This document shows, one piece after another, positions 34,520 through 43,509 of a stretch of 64,000 bases of DNA. Below the pieces are notes generated by a model that saw only the letters and a program-made list of their open reading frames with translations, made no database searches and was not told where the DNA came from. Origin of the DNA: Emticicia oligotrophica DSM 17448 (GTDB taxonomy: Bacteria; Bacteroidota; Bacteroidia; Cytophagales; Spirosomataceae); assembly GCF_000263195.1 (NCBI RefSeq), contig NC_018748.1:558001-622000 (forward strand). Direction: 5' to 3'. Position 1 is the first letter of the stretch. Each line of letters starts with the position of its first letter. A program made the position numbers and the translations under genes.

Positions 34520-36238
34520 TTATAAATTTCCTTTCTTGAACTCTTTCACTGCATAATCGGCAGCACGAGCGGTAATTGCCATAAAGGTAAGCGATGGGTT
34601 TTGTGTTGAATTAGTGGTCATACATGCACCATCAGTCACAAATACATTCTTACAATTATGAAATTGATTCCATTTATTGAGCATCGAAGTTTTAGGGTCT
34701 TTTCCCATTCTAACACCACCCATTTCGTGAATATCTAAACCAGGGGCCTTATTTGGATTATCATGTGTTTTGATATTTGTGAAACCAGCCAAAGTGTACA
34801 TCTCGGTTAATTGCTCATGAAAATCTTTAATCATTTTCTCATCGTTATCATCATAAGCAACCGAAACCTTTAGCTGTGGAATTCCCCAAGGATCAACCAA
34901 AGTTTTATCAAGAGCCACATAATTACTTTCCTTCGGAATTGTTTCACCCATCATGTGAGAGCCTACACGCCAATTACCATATTTCTTTTGATTGAGACTA
35001 TCTTTTAAACTTTCACCAATACCTGTAGTATCATTGTAAGTCATACGGCTTGCACTAAAACCAGCGGCATATCCACGCAAGAAATCAGTTTCTTGCTTAA
35101 AAACATTTCTAAAGCGTGGGATATAACTTCCGTTTGGTCTGATACCTTCGGTTGTCATATCAAGCATGCCTTCATACTCACCCGAAATAGTCGTACGGAA
35201 ATTGTGGAAAGCAATATATTTACCCAATAGTCCATTGTCATTACCAAAACCATTCGGGAAACGATTTGAAATTGAGTTAAGCAAAATCAAGTTAGTATTT
35301 AGCGTAGCCGCATTCAAGAAAATCACACGAGCATAATATTCAGTCATTTGCTTGGTATGTGCATCAATTACACGCACGCCCGTAGCCTTACCTTTTTTCT
35401 CATCATAAATAATAGAGTGTACAACCGAATCTGTTTTTAGCGTAAGTTTACCTGTACGCATTGCCCACGGAATGGTAGATGAATTACTACTAAAATAACC
35501 GCCATACGGACACCCTCTTTGACACAAATTACGATGCTGACATTTTGCTCTACCTTGCTGAAAATGAATAGGTTGCGGGTCAGTAAGATGGGCACAACGG
35601 CCGATAATAATCGGTCGAGCACCTTTATAATGCTTGGCCATTTGTTGTGTAAAGTGTTTTTCTACACATGATTGCTCATGCGGAGGTAGAAATTCTCCAT
35701 CTGGTAATTGCGGAAGTCCATCTTTATTTCCAGAAATTCCGGCAAACTTCTCAACATAACTATACCAAGGTGCAATATCGGCATAACCAATCGGCCATTC
35801 TACGGCATAACCATCACGTGCAGGGCCATCAAAATCATATTGCGACCAACGTTGTGTACCTCTTGCCCACATCAAAGATTTTCCCCCAACCTGATAGCCA
35901 CGAATCCAATCAAATGGTTTTTCTTGTACATAAGGATGTTCGGCATCTTTCACGAAAAAATGAGCAGCATCTTCATTAAAGGCATAACAACGGCTAGCAA
36001 TTGGGTTAGCATCTTTTAATGCTTTAGGAATTTGCCCTAAATGCTCAAACTCCCAAGGGTTCATCATCGTTGTTGGATAATCTGTCACGTGTTTCACGTC
36101 ACGTCCACGCTCCAACAAAAGCGTACGTAAACCTTTACCAGTCAACTCTTTAGCTGACCAACCTCCACTAATACCAGAGCCAACAACAATGGCATCAAAA
36201 GTGCGTTCTTTTACTGAATCTATATTAAAATTTGGCAT
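34520..36238 (-). CDS. GMC family oxidoreductase (FAD, sugar/alcohol dehydrogenase)
   Basis: FAD-dependent dehydrogenase oxidising a sugar, sugar acid or alcohol. It is 572 residues. The FAD fold starts at FDAIVVGSGISGGWSAKEL; MWARGTQRWSQYDFDGPA follows the flavin-contacting GGKSLMW. A Cys cluster, CQHRNLCQRGCPYGG (about 235-250), is characteristic of the membrane-bound gluconate/fructose dehydrogenase branch. The catalytic end has DIHEMGGVRMG and NSTQNPSLTFMAITARAADYA. No signal peptide is visible; export may rely on the partner subunit, encoded 50 bp upstream, which has a Tat-like leader. It ends that two-gene unit. Confidence 0.92.
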   Translation of the reverse strand: MPNFNIDSVKERTFDAIVVGSGISGGWSAKELTGKGLRTLLLERGRDVKHVTDYPTTMMNPWEFEHLGQIPKALKDANPIASRCYAFNEDAAHFFVKDAEHPYVQEKPFDWIRGYQVGGKSLMWARGTQRWSQYDFDGPARDGYAVEWPIGYADIAPWYSYVEKFAGISGNKDGLPQLPDGEFLPPHEQSCVEKHFTQQMAKHYKGARPIIIGRCAHLTDPQPIHFQQGRAKCQHRNLCQRGCPYGGYFSSNSSTIPWAMRTGKLTLKTDSVVHSIIYDEKKGKATGVRVIDAHTKQMTEYYARVIFLNAATLNTNLILLNSISNRFPNGFGNDNGLLGKYIAFHNFRTTISGEYEGMLDMTTEGIRPNGSYIPRFRNVFKQETDFLRGYAAGFSASRMTYNDTTGIGESLKDSLNQKKYGNWRVGSHMMGETIPKESNYVALDKTLVDPWGIPQLKVSVAYDDNDEKMIKDFHEQLTEMYTLAGFTNIKTHDNPNKAPGLDIHEMGGVRMGKDPKTSMLNKWNQFHNCKNVFVTDGACMTTNSTQNPSLTFMAITARAADYAVKEFKKGNL

Positions 36239-36288
36239 GATTTCTTTTCAAAATATTGGATTGAAACAATTTGTAAATTGGATGTGTG

Positions 36289-36804
36289 TTATTGCTTCAC
36301 AGGAACACACCCATGATAAAATCCTGGGGCAATGTTGTAGTTCAAGACATTGACCATATAGTATTCGGAATTCGTATAACCACGAATCGTCAGACTTTTT
36401 ATCATATCTACAAAAGCTTTACCTTCTTGGCTAGCAGCACTCATTTTGAGTAATACATCGGGGCGTTGTTTAGCATCGCAGACCACAAACGATTTACTAT
36501 AATTTTGATTAGCCACTTCTTCGATTTTCACCAAACCTTGTCGGAGGTTTTTCTGAGCAGTTTCTCCATAACAATCATTAATCATTCGTAGAGCAAATTG
36601 ATGAACTTTTAGTGATTTTGCTCCGGGAGTTTTTGTTTCTGGAATGATTGTTTCTACGATTTCGGCTAAAAGAGACTCGTCATTGGCAGATAAGGAATCA
36701 TCATGTCCTATTGAATCGGGTGTCCAGCTTGAAGCCCATGAGGGCATAGCCACCAAGCCGCCTAAAGCCATAGATAGGCTCTTGATTGCGGAGCGTCGTT
36801 GCAT
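36289..36804 (-). CDS. Gluconate 2-dehydrogenase subunit 3 family protein
   Basis: Small subunit of a membrane-linked GMC dehydrogenase, 171 residues. It has a twin-arginine-like leader (MQRRSAIKSLSMALGGLVA) and the family pattern LLAEIVETIIPETKTPGAKSLKVHQFALRMINDC in the mature part. In characterised enzymes this subunit carries the exported complex through Tat; that explains why the downstream flavoprotein lacks its own signal. No cytochrome c subunit follows, so the electron acceptor is unknown. Confidence 0.9.
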   Translation of the reverse strand: MQRRSAIKSLSMALGGLVAMPSWASSWTPDSIGHDDSLSANDESLLAEIVETIIPETKTPGAKSLKVHQFALRMINDCYGETAQKNLRQGLVKIEEVANQNYSKSFVVCDAKQRPDVLLKMSAASQEGKAFVDMIKSLTIRGYTNSEYYMVNVLNYNIAPGFYHGCVPVKQ

Positions 36805-36901
36805 AGTTTTGTTGATTTTAGGTTGAATAATTATATTGTCGTGTTATAAAAAGCTGCGGAGGCTTGATAATGTTGTAAAGTTAGAAATGAATGATGAAAA
36901 A

Positions 36902-36950
36902 AAGTTTTTCTGCCAAGTAAATTTTTATTGGATACTTAACGGAAAAACTT
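36902..36950 (-). terminator. Possible terminator of the DUF5916 gene
   Basis: On the minus strand AAGTTTTTC and GAAAAACTT pair around an inner AAGTA/TACTT helix, and a TTTTTTT run follows. The stem has internal loops, so certainty is limited. Confidence 0.45.
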
Positions 36951-36983
36951 CTTTGATTATCATTTTAGAAGGAATTGCTTAAA

Positions 36984-39200
36984 TTAAAACTGCTTCAAAT
37001 AGCTAATTTTAGCAATTATGTGGTTTTCCTTTTCGTATCGAATATCTTTTGGGTCGCTTATATTATCGAAACCTCTACGATTGAAGACTACATAAATGTA
37101 TGATAATGGTTGGTATTCCCAAGAAAGACGAATATTATAGTTTTTCGAATTATATTCGGAGTTTTGTTGATAAAAACCAATTAATTGCACACGTGGATTC
37201 AGTGCCAAACGCCCTTCTATTGAATATAAATCGACTTTTTTATGGCCATCTACGTCACCAACATCTTTGAAATTGTTTCGATTATAACGTCCCGTGAGCG
37301 ATACATGTGGAATTGGAGCAAATTGTACCTTTACATCAGTTGAGTTTAATTTTCCATCAAAATATGTTCCCCAACTATGGTCGAGTAAAACGTTAACAAC
37401 TTTTGAAGGGTCAGAACTTGCATAAATCTGATGACGCACATAATTATAGTCTCCCAAACCAATCGTAACTCCAAGTGGCTCGAATGGCTCGGTGAGGCGT
37501 TGGAAAGTAGGATTAACCAAATAACCCATAAAGCCTCCATTCTGAAAATTAAACCAAATTGGATTGATATTGATTTGTCTTTCAATGAGCTGGCCTGTTG
37601 ATGCTTGGTGATAAAACTCAGTCATCACACCTGGCTCAAACGCACGGATATACTTTTTCGGCAACCATTTACCTCTATTATAAATAAAGATTCCGGGAGT
37701 TGTTCCGATGACGTCATTTCTTGAAACAAAACCCATTTCTGGATTAAAATCTTTGGTAACAACCGATTGTGTCCACCAAACTTTAAATTGATTATTCGTG
37801 TAATAATATTGAGCAAATCCCGAAAATCCTTGTTGACTAGTATTGGTTGTTTTTGAATAAACAGCCATTGTATTGAGCGAATGTTTTTGCCCTAAACGAA
37901 AGAAACCATCTAAAGCACCAACTACATTTGAACCCTCTGGCCTATTTTTGACAGTAACAAGACCTCCAATACGATTTTGTTCGCCAAAGTTTTCAGAAAA
38001 GCGACCCACAAAGAAATTCGTGGCAGGCGTATCTCCCACCCCACGCTGACGCATCGCAATTACTCCAAAATTTCTTTTTATTGAACGATATACGAATCTT
38101 CCTCCAGCATCAATCGGAATCGGGTTTCCTCTATCATCCAAACCAATTCTTCTACTAAAAAACGGTTGGACACGCATCGTACCACCTGCCATATCTTCAC
38201 TTGGCCCTACCCCAACGCCAAAAAGTGAGGCATTTTCAAGAAAAAACTGTCGTCTTTCTGGGAAAAACACCGAAAAACGAGTCACATTATTTACTTGGCG
38301 GTCGGCATCTGCTTGGGCGAAATCAGTATTGGTTGTAAGGTCAAGTACTGCATTTGAATTGATAGCCCACTTTAATTCACCTCCTAATTTAAAATTTGTA
38401 TCGGTTGGTTTAGGTACTTTCTGGCCGCTATACTGGTCGTAAGAAGTCAAAAAATAAGGCTGAATACGAATATTTGTTGATGGCGGAGGGGGTTGTAAAT
38501 TTTTCAACTCACCCGCATACGTCATACGGAGGTTTGTAAAAATGCGAGGATATGGCGAAAAAGCCGTTTGCTCATTGCTCATTCTTCGACTACGAAAAAC
38601 ATTGATTCCCCAAGTTTGAGTACTATCAGTTAAATTAGGATAACGCAATGTTTGCCAAGGGATAGCCATTTCGGCCACCCAGCCCGAATCCGTTCGAGAA
38701 GTACGCACTCGCCAAAGTCCATCCCAATCTACATCATAATATAGGTCATCGAACGATAACAAATCTCTTTGTACACCATAAGGATTGGTTACCAAAACCA
38801 TAGCATTACGTTTATCCTTGAAGCCATCAAAGGATAAAGCTACCATGTCGTGCTGACGAAAACTAAAATCACGCTTAAAATCAGTAGCACGTATTGCCTT
38901 TTTCCCTAATGAATCTTTAGCAAAGATTCCGAAATACAAATAATGCTTATTAAAAAGTACTTTTACTTCAGTATCATTTGTAGCTTTTCTACCTTGAAAT
39001 GGTTCGATTTGTGTAAAACCTGAAATGGCTTTAGTTTTTTTCCATTCAGAATCATTCATTACTCCATCAACTCTAAGTGAAGAAGAAATTTGTGTGGCTT
39101 CAATTTTTCTTTTGACTGAATCTGGTTCAAAAATGGTGGCATCTTGGCCAAAAGATACAGTGGTGGACGCTACTAAAAAGAGGAGTAGTTTTTTTATCAT
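36984..39200 (-). CDS. DUF5916 outer-membrane protein with CBM9-like N-terminal domain
   Basis: A 738-residue envelope protein. Signal peptide 1-18 (TVSFGQ). Residues about 30-230 form a carbohydrate-binding family 9-like beta-sandwich (LRVDGVMNDSEWKKTKAIS, EVKVLFNKHYLYFGIFAKDS, WGINVFRSRR). The rest is DUF5916, a predicted beta-barrel with NATDFAQADADRQ-type and FPERRQFFLENASLFGVG segments common in Bacteroidota. It ends in alternating strands (YIYVVFNRRGFDN ... IIAKISYLKQF). The role may be outer-membrane transport or glycan binding; nothing specific is known. It stands alone. Confidence 0.85.
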   Translation of the reverse strand: MIKKLLLFLVASTTVSFGQDATIFEPDSVKRKIEATQISSSLRVDGVMNDSEWKKTKAISGFTQIEPFQGRKATNDTEVKVLFNKHYLYFGIFAKDSLGKKAIRATDFKRDFSFRQHDMVALSFDGFKDKRNAMVLVTNPYGVQRDLLSFDDLYYDVDWDGLWRVRTSRTDSGWVAEMAIPWQTLRYPNLTDSTQTWGINVFRSRRMSNEQTAFSPYPRIFTNLRMTYAGELKNLQPPPPSTNIRIQPYFLTSYDQYSGQKVPKPTDTNFKLGGELKWAINSNAVLDLTTNTDFAQADADRQVNNVTRFSVFFPERRQFFLENASLFGVGVGPSEDMAGGTMRVQPFFSRRIGLDDRGNPIPIDAGGRFVYRSIKRNFGVIAMRQRGVGDTPATNFFVGRFSENFGEQNRIGGLVTVKNRPEGSNVVGALDGFFRLGQKHSLNTMAVYSKTTNTSQQGFSGFAQYYYTNNQFKVWWTQSVVTKDFNPEMGFVSRNDVIGTTPGIFIYNRGKWLPKKYIRAFEPGVMTEFYHQASTGQLIERQININPIWFNFQNGGFMGYLVNPTFQRLTEPFEPLGVTIGLGDYNYVRHQIYASSDPSKVVNVLLDHSWGTYFDGKLNSTDVKVQFAPIPHVSLTGRYNRNNFKDVGDVDGHKKVDLYSIEGRLALNPRVQLIGFYQQNSEYNSKNYNIRLSWEYQPLSYIYVVFNRRGFDNISDPKDIRYEKENHIIAKISYLKQF

Positions 39201-39270
39201 TTGTAATGAGCTTTTTCGAATGCAAAACTAATTAAAATTTTTAATCTGAATTTTATTGTCACACTAAATG

Positions 39271-39299
39271 TTTGTTTCATAAGCAATTTTATAATTTTG
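39271..39299 (+). promoter_or_regulatory. panD promoter with full Bacteroidota consensus
   Basis: TTTG (39271-39274) and TAATTTTG (39292-39299) separated by 17 bases match the -33/-7 consensus of the Bacteroidota housekeeping sigma factor. The start codon is 45 bases downstream. Confidence 0.7.
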
Positions 39300-39344
39300 C
39301 AGGCCGTTAATTCTTGTTCATTTGCAATTCTTAATTAGATTAAA

Positions 39345-39695
39345 ATGTTAGTTAATATCTTCAAATCAAAAATCCACCGAGTGAAAGTCACTCAAGCAGA
39401 ATTAAATTACGTTGGTAGTATCACAATTGATGAAGACCTTTTAGATGCAGCGGGTATCATGGAAAATGAGCGTGTACAAGTTGTAAATAACAACAATGGC
39501 GAGCGATTAGAAACCTACGCCATTAAAGGGAAAAGAGGCTCTGGAATTATTTGTTTGAATGGAGCTGCTGCACGAAAAGCCGAAGTGGGCGATATTGTGA
39601 TTATTATTTCTTATGCTTGGATGACCCAAGAAGAGGCAAAAAACCATAAGCCTTTGGTTGTTTTTCCTGATGAAAATAACTTAGTCATCAAATAA
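39345..39695 (+). CDS. panD: Aspartate 1-decarboxylase
   Basis: Pyruvoyl enzyme that makes beta-alanine from L-aspartate for pantothenate and CoA synthesis. It is 116 residues, the usual size. The self-cleavage site Gly24-Ser25 sits in [20 protein letters not shown]; Ser25 becomes the pyruvoyl group. Also present are [19 protein letters not shown], with the catalytic Tyr, and [19 protein letters not shown]. It is not next to panB or panC. A consensus promoter lies directly upstream, and the flippase-like gene follows after 97 bp. Confidence 0.97.
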   Translation: MLVNIFKSKIHRVKVTQAELNYVGSITIDEDLLDAAGIMENERVQVVNNNNGERLETYAIKGKRGSGIICLNGAAARKAEVGDIVIIISYAWMTQEEAKNHKPLVVFPDENNLVIK

Positions 39696-39792
39696 TTTGT
39701 AACACAATTCTCCAGAATTGTGCAAATTGAGTGAGTTAGTTATCAAAACTTGTTAAATTCAATGCTTTAAAAGCTATACTACCTATTTAAAA

Positions 39793-40779
39793 ATGAAGAA
39801 AGCACTTCAATACCTCATCTCCCTGGCAGTTGCCAGTGTTTTAGTTTGGTTTACGTTTAAAAACATTGACCTACATACACTTTGGGAAAAAATCAAACAA
39901 GCCGATTATCGGTGGGTAGCACTTTCTGCTGTTTTAGCATTAGTTGCACATTGGAGTAGAGCATATCGATGGGTATTAATGCTCGAACCCATGGGCTATC
40001 GACCATCGGTTTTTCGTACGACTTTAGCGGTTTTGGTTGGGTATGGAGCTAATCTCATTTTCCCAAGAGCTGGGGAAGTTGCTCGTTGCGGTACGCTCAA
40101 TAAATTAGAGGGTATTCCATTCGAAAAATCTTTCGGAGCTGTAATTGCCGAGCGTTTGATTGATGTTTTGGTACTTTTAGTACTTATTTTCTTAAATCTC
40201 ATCCTTGAATTCGATCGACTCAAAGAAGTGTTTTTTAATTTCTTTGGTGAAAAATTTAAAAATCCACTCTTAATAGGTGCTTATGCGGTAATTGGTATCT
40301 TGCTACTAATTACTGCCTATTTTGTCTTCAAGAAAAATCAAACTAAAATTGAGCAAAATGCTTTCTATCAAAAAATAGCTAAGGTAATTGGAGGTTTTGC
40401 CAGTGGATTTCTGAGCGTTAGAAATTTAAAAAATCCAACTGCATTTTTATTTCATACCGCACTTATTTGGGTGATGTACTTCATCATGACCTATGTGTTA
40501 TTCTTTGCCTTGCCCGAAACGGCGAATCTTTCGCCAATCGCCGCATTAACTATTTTTGTTATGGGAACCATTGGCATGGCAGCACCTACGCAAGGAGGAA
40601 TTGGGAGCTACCACTTTTTAGTAGGAAGCATTGTGGTACTTTATGGCTTATCGCAACAAGACGGCATTACTCTTGCCACATTCTTACACGCTATGCAGGG
40701 AATGGTATTTGTAGCCATATTTGGTATTATTGCCTTTCTTTTAACATTGATTTTGCCTAACAGGGGAATTAATACATAA
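39793..40779 (+). CDS. Flippase-like / LPG synthase-type membrane protein (UPF0104, YbhN-like)
   Basis: An inner-membrane protein of 328 residues with about eight hydrophobic segments. It matches the lysylphosphatidylglycerol-synthase membrane domain: HWSRAYRWVLMLEPMGYRPS, VGYGANLIFPRAGEVARCGTLNKLEGIPFEKSFGAVIAERLIDV, and the later AAPTQGGIGSYHFLVG. Members lacking the soluble synthase domain are thought to move lipids or lipid-linked intermediates across the membrane. The following perfect palindrome and rfaE2 (79 bp away) make an envelope-lipid context, which is suggestive only. Confidence 0.85.
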   Translation: MKKALQYLISLAVASVLVWFTFKNIDLHTLWEKIKQADYRWVALSAVLALVAHWSRAYRWVLMLEPMGYRPSVFRTTLAVLVGYGANLIFPRAGEVARCGTLNKLEGIPFEKSFGAVIAERLIDVLVLLVLIFLNLILEFDRLKEVFFNFFGEKFKNPLLIGAYAVIGILLLITAYFVFKKNQTKIEQNAFYQKIAKVIGGFASGFLSVRNLKNPTAFLFHTALIWVMYFIMTYVLFFALPETANLSPIAALTIFVMGTIGMAAPTQGGIGSYHFLVGSIVVLYGLSQQDGITLATFLHAMQGMVFVAIFGIIAFLLTLILPNRGINT

Positions 40780-40788
40780 AAGATTTCC

Positions 40789-40816
40789 GTAGAGACGTTG
40801 CATGCAACGTCTCTAC
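40789..40816. repeat. Perfect 28-bp palindrome (dispersed palindromic repeat, copy A)
   Basis: Each arm reads GTAGAGACGTTGCA and is followed at once by its exact complement, with no loop. It starts 10 bp after the flippase stop and lies 43 bp before rfaE2. A related palindrome lies at 54030-54055, sharing the TAGAGAC ends and GCATGC centre. No T-run follows, so it is not a plain terminator. Confidence 0.85.
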
Positions 40817-40858
40817 AAATAACCAAAAATCAATTTTTTTATATTATTTCACAAAAGA

Positions 40859-41341
40859 ATGACCGAATCGAAAATATTAAGTCTAACAGAGACAAAAAAT
40901 CAAATTAAGCAATGGCAATCTGAAGGCAAAAAAATCGTTTTTACGAATGGATGCTTCGATATTGTACATTTAGGGCATATTGATTACCTAGAAAAAGCAC
41001 GTAATTTGGGTGATAAACTGGTTCTAGGTTTAAATACTGATGCATCGGTGAGTAGATTAAAAGGTGAAACTCGACCTGTTATCAATGAATATGCACGAGC
41101 AAGAATGATGGCAGCTATGAGTTTTGTCGATGCTGTCATTTTGTTTGATGAACCCACCCCCAAAGAGTTAATTGAGACACTTTGTCCGAATATTTTGGTT
41201 AAAGGTGATGATTATTCAATAGAAAACATCGTTGGTGCAGATTTTGTGCTAGCCAATGGAGGCGAGGTAAAAACCATTTCATTAGTAAAAGGATATTCAA
41301 CAACCTCAATTATTCAGAAAATAAAAGCAATTTCAGAATGA
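40859..41341 (+). CDS. rfaE2: D-glycero-beta-D-manno-heptose 1-phosphate adenylyltransferase
   Basis: Transfers AMP from ATP to heptose-1-phosphate, making ADP-heptose for the LPS inner core. It is 160 residues, equal to the C-terminal (RfaE2) domain of HldE. The nucleotidyltransferase motif is [20 protein letters not shown] with HxGH; later signatures are [34 protein letters not shown] and the ISTSSI-like [12 protein letters not shown]. The kinase domain (RfaE1) must be encoded elsewhere. With the OstA-like gene, it shows that LPS with heptose is likely. Confidence 0.95.
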   Translation: MTESKILSLTETKNQIKQWQSEGKKIVFTNGCFDIVHLGHIDYLEKARNLGDKLVLGLNTDASVSRLKGETRPVINEYARARMMAAMSFVDAVILFDEPTPKELIETLCPNILVKGDDYSIENIVGADFVLANGGEVKTISLVKGYSTTSIIQKIKAISE

Positions 41342-41407
41342 TTAGATGATGGAAATAAAAGGTAGAAGAATTGTATTCTGTCATCAAAAATTAACAACAC
41401 AAAGATT

Positions 41408-42109
41408 ATGATAATTATTATTGGTGTGGTCTTTATGATACTTGGGATGATAGTATCAGGACGTTTAAAAAGTAAATTTGCCGAATATTCTCAAATTCGT
41501 TTGCGTAATGGCATGTCAGGAGCGGAAATTGCTCAACGGATGCTACACGACAACGGAATTTATGATGTTCGAATCATACAAGTAGATGGTCAATTAACAG
41601 ACCACTACAACCCACTCGACAAAACTGTCAATCTTAGCTACGATGTGTATCATGGCACAAGTGCGGCTTCGGCGGCAGTAGCAGCCCATGAGTGTGGACA
41701 CGCCGTTCAACACGCCGTTGCTTACGCTCCACTTAAGATGCGTTCGTCATTAGTTCCAGCGGTAAACGTAGCTACCAATGTGATGAATTTTGCCAATATG
41801 TTTTTGATGTTTGGTGGCATTTATATGCTCTCACGTGGTAGTGCCTTCGGAAATATGCTCCTTTTAGTTTTAGTATTAGCCAATGCTGCTTTAGCTATTT
41901 TCTCGCTAATTACATTACCAGTAGAATATGATGCCAGCAACCGTGCTTTGAAATGGATGGAAGCCCGTGCGATTGTAACGACTGGCGAACATGACATGGC
42001 AAAAGATGCTCTTAAATGGGCCGCCCTAACGTATGTAGTGGCTGCGGCCGGTGCGGTAGCAAACTTACTTTATTATTTAAGTATTTTCTTAGGAAGAAGA
42101 GACGATTAA
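41408..42109 (+). CDS. Zinc metallopeptidase, YugP/Zn_peptidase_2 family
   Basis: A membrane protein of 233 residues with the zinc-binding motif HECGH in SAAVAAHECGHAVQHAVAYAPL (about residues 92-113). It has an N-terminal membrane anchor (IIIIGVVFMILGMIVSG) and three further hydrophobic segments. Other family marks are LRNGMSGAEIAQRMLHDNGI, DHYNPLDKTVNLS and LPVEYDASNRALKWM. The physiological substrate is unknown. It follows rfaE2 after 66 bp and is closed by a terminator. Confidence 0.92.
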   Translation: MIIIIGVVFMILGMIVSGRLKSKFAEYSQIRLRNGMSGAEIAQRMLHDNGIYDVRIIQVDGQLTDHYNPLDKTVNLSYDVYHGTSAASAAVAAHECGHAVQHAVAYAPLKMRSSLVPAVNVATNVMNFANMFLMFGGIYMLSRGSAFGNMLLLVLVLANAALAIFSLITLPVEYDASNRALKWMEARAIVTTGEHDMAKDALKWAALTYVVAAAGAVANLLYYLSIFLGRRDD

Positions 42110-42144
42110 TACTTCCTAACAATTCAGGAGAATTGTTCTACAAG

Positions 42145-42188
42145 ACCACGAATTTAACAGGCTATTTTGTTGAATTCGTGGTTTTTTG
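42145..42188 (+). terminator. Terminator after the zinc metallopeptidase
   Basis: 14-bp stem CCACGAATTTAACA / TGTTGAATTCGTGG (one G-T pair), then TTTTTTGTT. Confidence 0.85.
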
Positions 42189-42295
42189 TTGTATTTTCGT
42201 GAAAGTATGTATAAAAGGTTCGGTAGTCCGATTTTAGATTGCAATTATTAAACAATTTCAAGAATTGTTCAACACAATTATTTTGAATAAACCCT

Positions 42296-43444
42296 ATGAA
42301 TTTCAACAGTATTTCTCAATTCAATTTTCCTACTAAAATCCGATTTGGTGCAGGTGTAGTAGTTGAACTACCTGCTTATCTGAAAGACAATAACCTTTCA
42401 AAACCCTTAGTTGTAACCGACCCAAACGTGGCGAATTTGCCTTTTTTCAAGCAAATCATTCAAGACCTCAACAACAAAGGAATTAGCACCGAAGTTTTTT
42501 GTGATATTCACAAAAACCCAGTAAAATCGGACGTTTACAAAGGAGATGAAGCCTATTATGGTACCGAACGTGATAGCATTATTGGTATTGGTGGAGGTGC
42601 TGCGATTGACGTAGCAAGGGCCATTTTATTGAGAATTAATCATAGAGAAGATTTATTCAAATACGATGATTTAATCGGTGGCGATATCTATGTAACCAAC
42701 GAGGTACCGCATTTTATTACGATACCAACAACCGCGGGAACAGGTAGTGAAGTAGGTAGAAGTGCCATTATTGCCGATGACGAAACACATCAGAAAAAAA
42801 TTCTTTTTTCACCTAAACTTTTGGCTAAAGTAATTTTTGCAGACCCATTACTCACGATGGATTTACCACCATTCATTACGGCAGCAACGGGAATGGATGC
42901 CCTTACACATAACATGGAAGCATATATTGCAAAAATGTGGCATCCGATGTGCGAAGGTATAGCTTTGGAAGGAATTTCTTTAATTCATGAATCATTGGAA
43001 AAAGCGGTTAATAAGCCTGACTTAGAATCGCGTAGCAAAATGTTAATTGCCTCTTTGATGGGAGCAGTTGCTTTTCAAAAAGGCTTAGGTGTTGTACACT
43101 CGTTGGCACACCCATTGTCCTCTTTACTCGACACCCACCACGGTTTAGCCAATGCTGTAAACATTCCTTATGGCATGAAGTTTAATATTGCAGGTTTTGA
43201 AGATAAATTCCGAAGAATAGCTCGCACTTTAGCGTTGAAAGAAGAATCGGGAGAAGCTGTTGTTAAATATTTATTTGATTTGAATTCAAAAATTAATATT
43301 CCACATCGTTTACGCGATATTGGGGTTGAAGAAAAGCATATTGAAACTTTGGCTGATTTAGCAATAGCCGATTTTGCTCACCCAAACAATCCTAAACCTG
43401 TTTCTAGAGAAGATTTCAAAGCCTTGTATTTAGAGGCTTTATAA
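42296..43444 (+). CDS. Iron-containing alcohol dehydrogenase
   Basis: NAD(P)-dependent group III alcohol dehydrogenase of 382 residues. N-terminal nucleotide-binding part: KPLVVTDPNVANLP, IIGIGGGAAIDVARAI and TTAGTGSEVGRSAII. The metal-binding half has AATGMDALTHNMEAYI and LGVVHSLAHPLSSLLDTHHG, providing the Asp and three His ligands. It is closest in style to the broad 1,3-propanediol/butanol dehydrogenase type; the true substrate is unknown. It stands alone, 66 bp before a secreted-protein gene. Confidence 0.93.
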   Translation: MNFNSISQFNFPTKIRFGAGVVVELPAYLKDNNLSKPLVVTDPNVANLPFFKQIIQDLNNKGISTEVFCDIHKNPVKSDVYKGDEAYYGTERDSIIGIGGGAAIDVARAILLRINHREDLFKYDDLIGGDIYVTNEVPHFITIPTTAGTGSEVGRSAIIADDETHQKKILFSPKLLAKVIFADPLLTMDLPPFITAATGMDALTHNMEAYIAKMWHPMCEGIALEGISLIHESLEKAVNKPDLESRSKMLIASLMGAVAFQKGLGVVHSLAHPLSSLLDTHHGLANAVNIPYGMKFNIAGFEDKFRRIARTLALKEESGEAVVKYLFDLNSKINIPHRLRDIGVEEKHIETLADLAIADFAHPNNPKPVSREDFKALYLEAL

Positions 43445-43509
43445 GAAAATACAGGTTGGCATTTTGTAGTGGAATAGTATATACTTTTTAAAAATAAACA
43501 TTATTTATT

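Noticed and set aside
26437-36804. Treating Gfo/Idh/MocA, SusCD and GMC genes as one polysaccharide-utilisation locus
   Set aside because: They are on different strands, separated by terminators and unrelated genes, and no glycoside hydrolase or dedicated regulator is present.
40789-40816. Palindrome as a plasmid or phage attachment site or replication origin
   Set aside because: No integrase, partition or replication genes are nearby, and a related copy occurs 13 kb away, which fits a dispersed repeat better.
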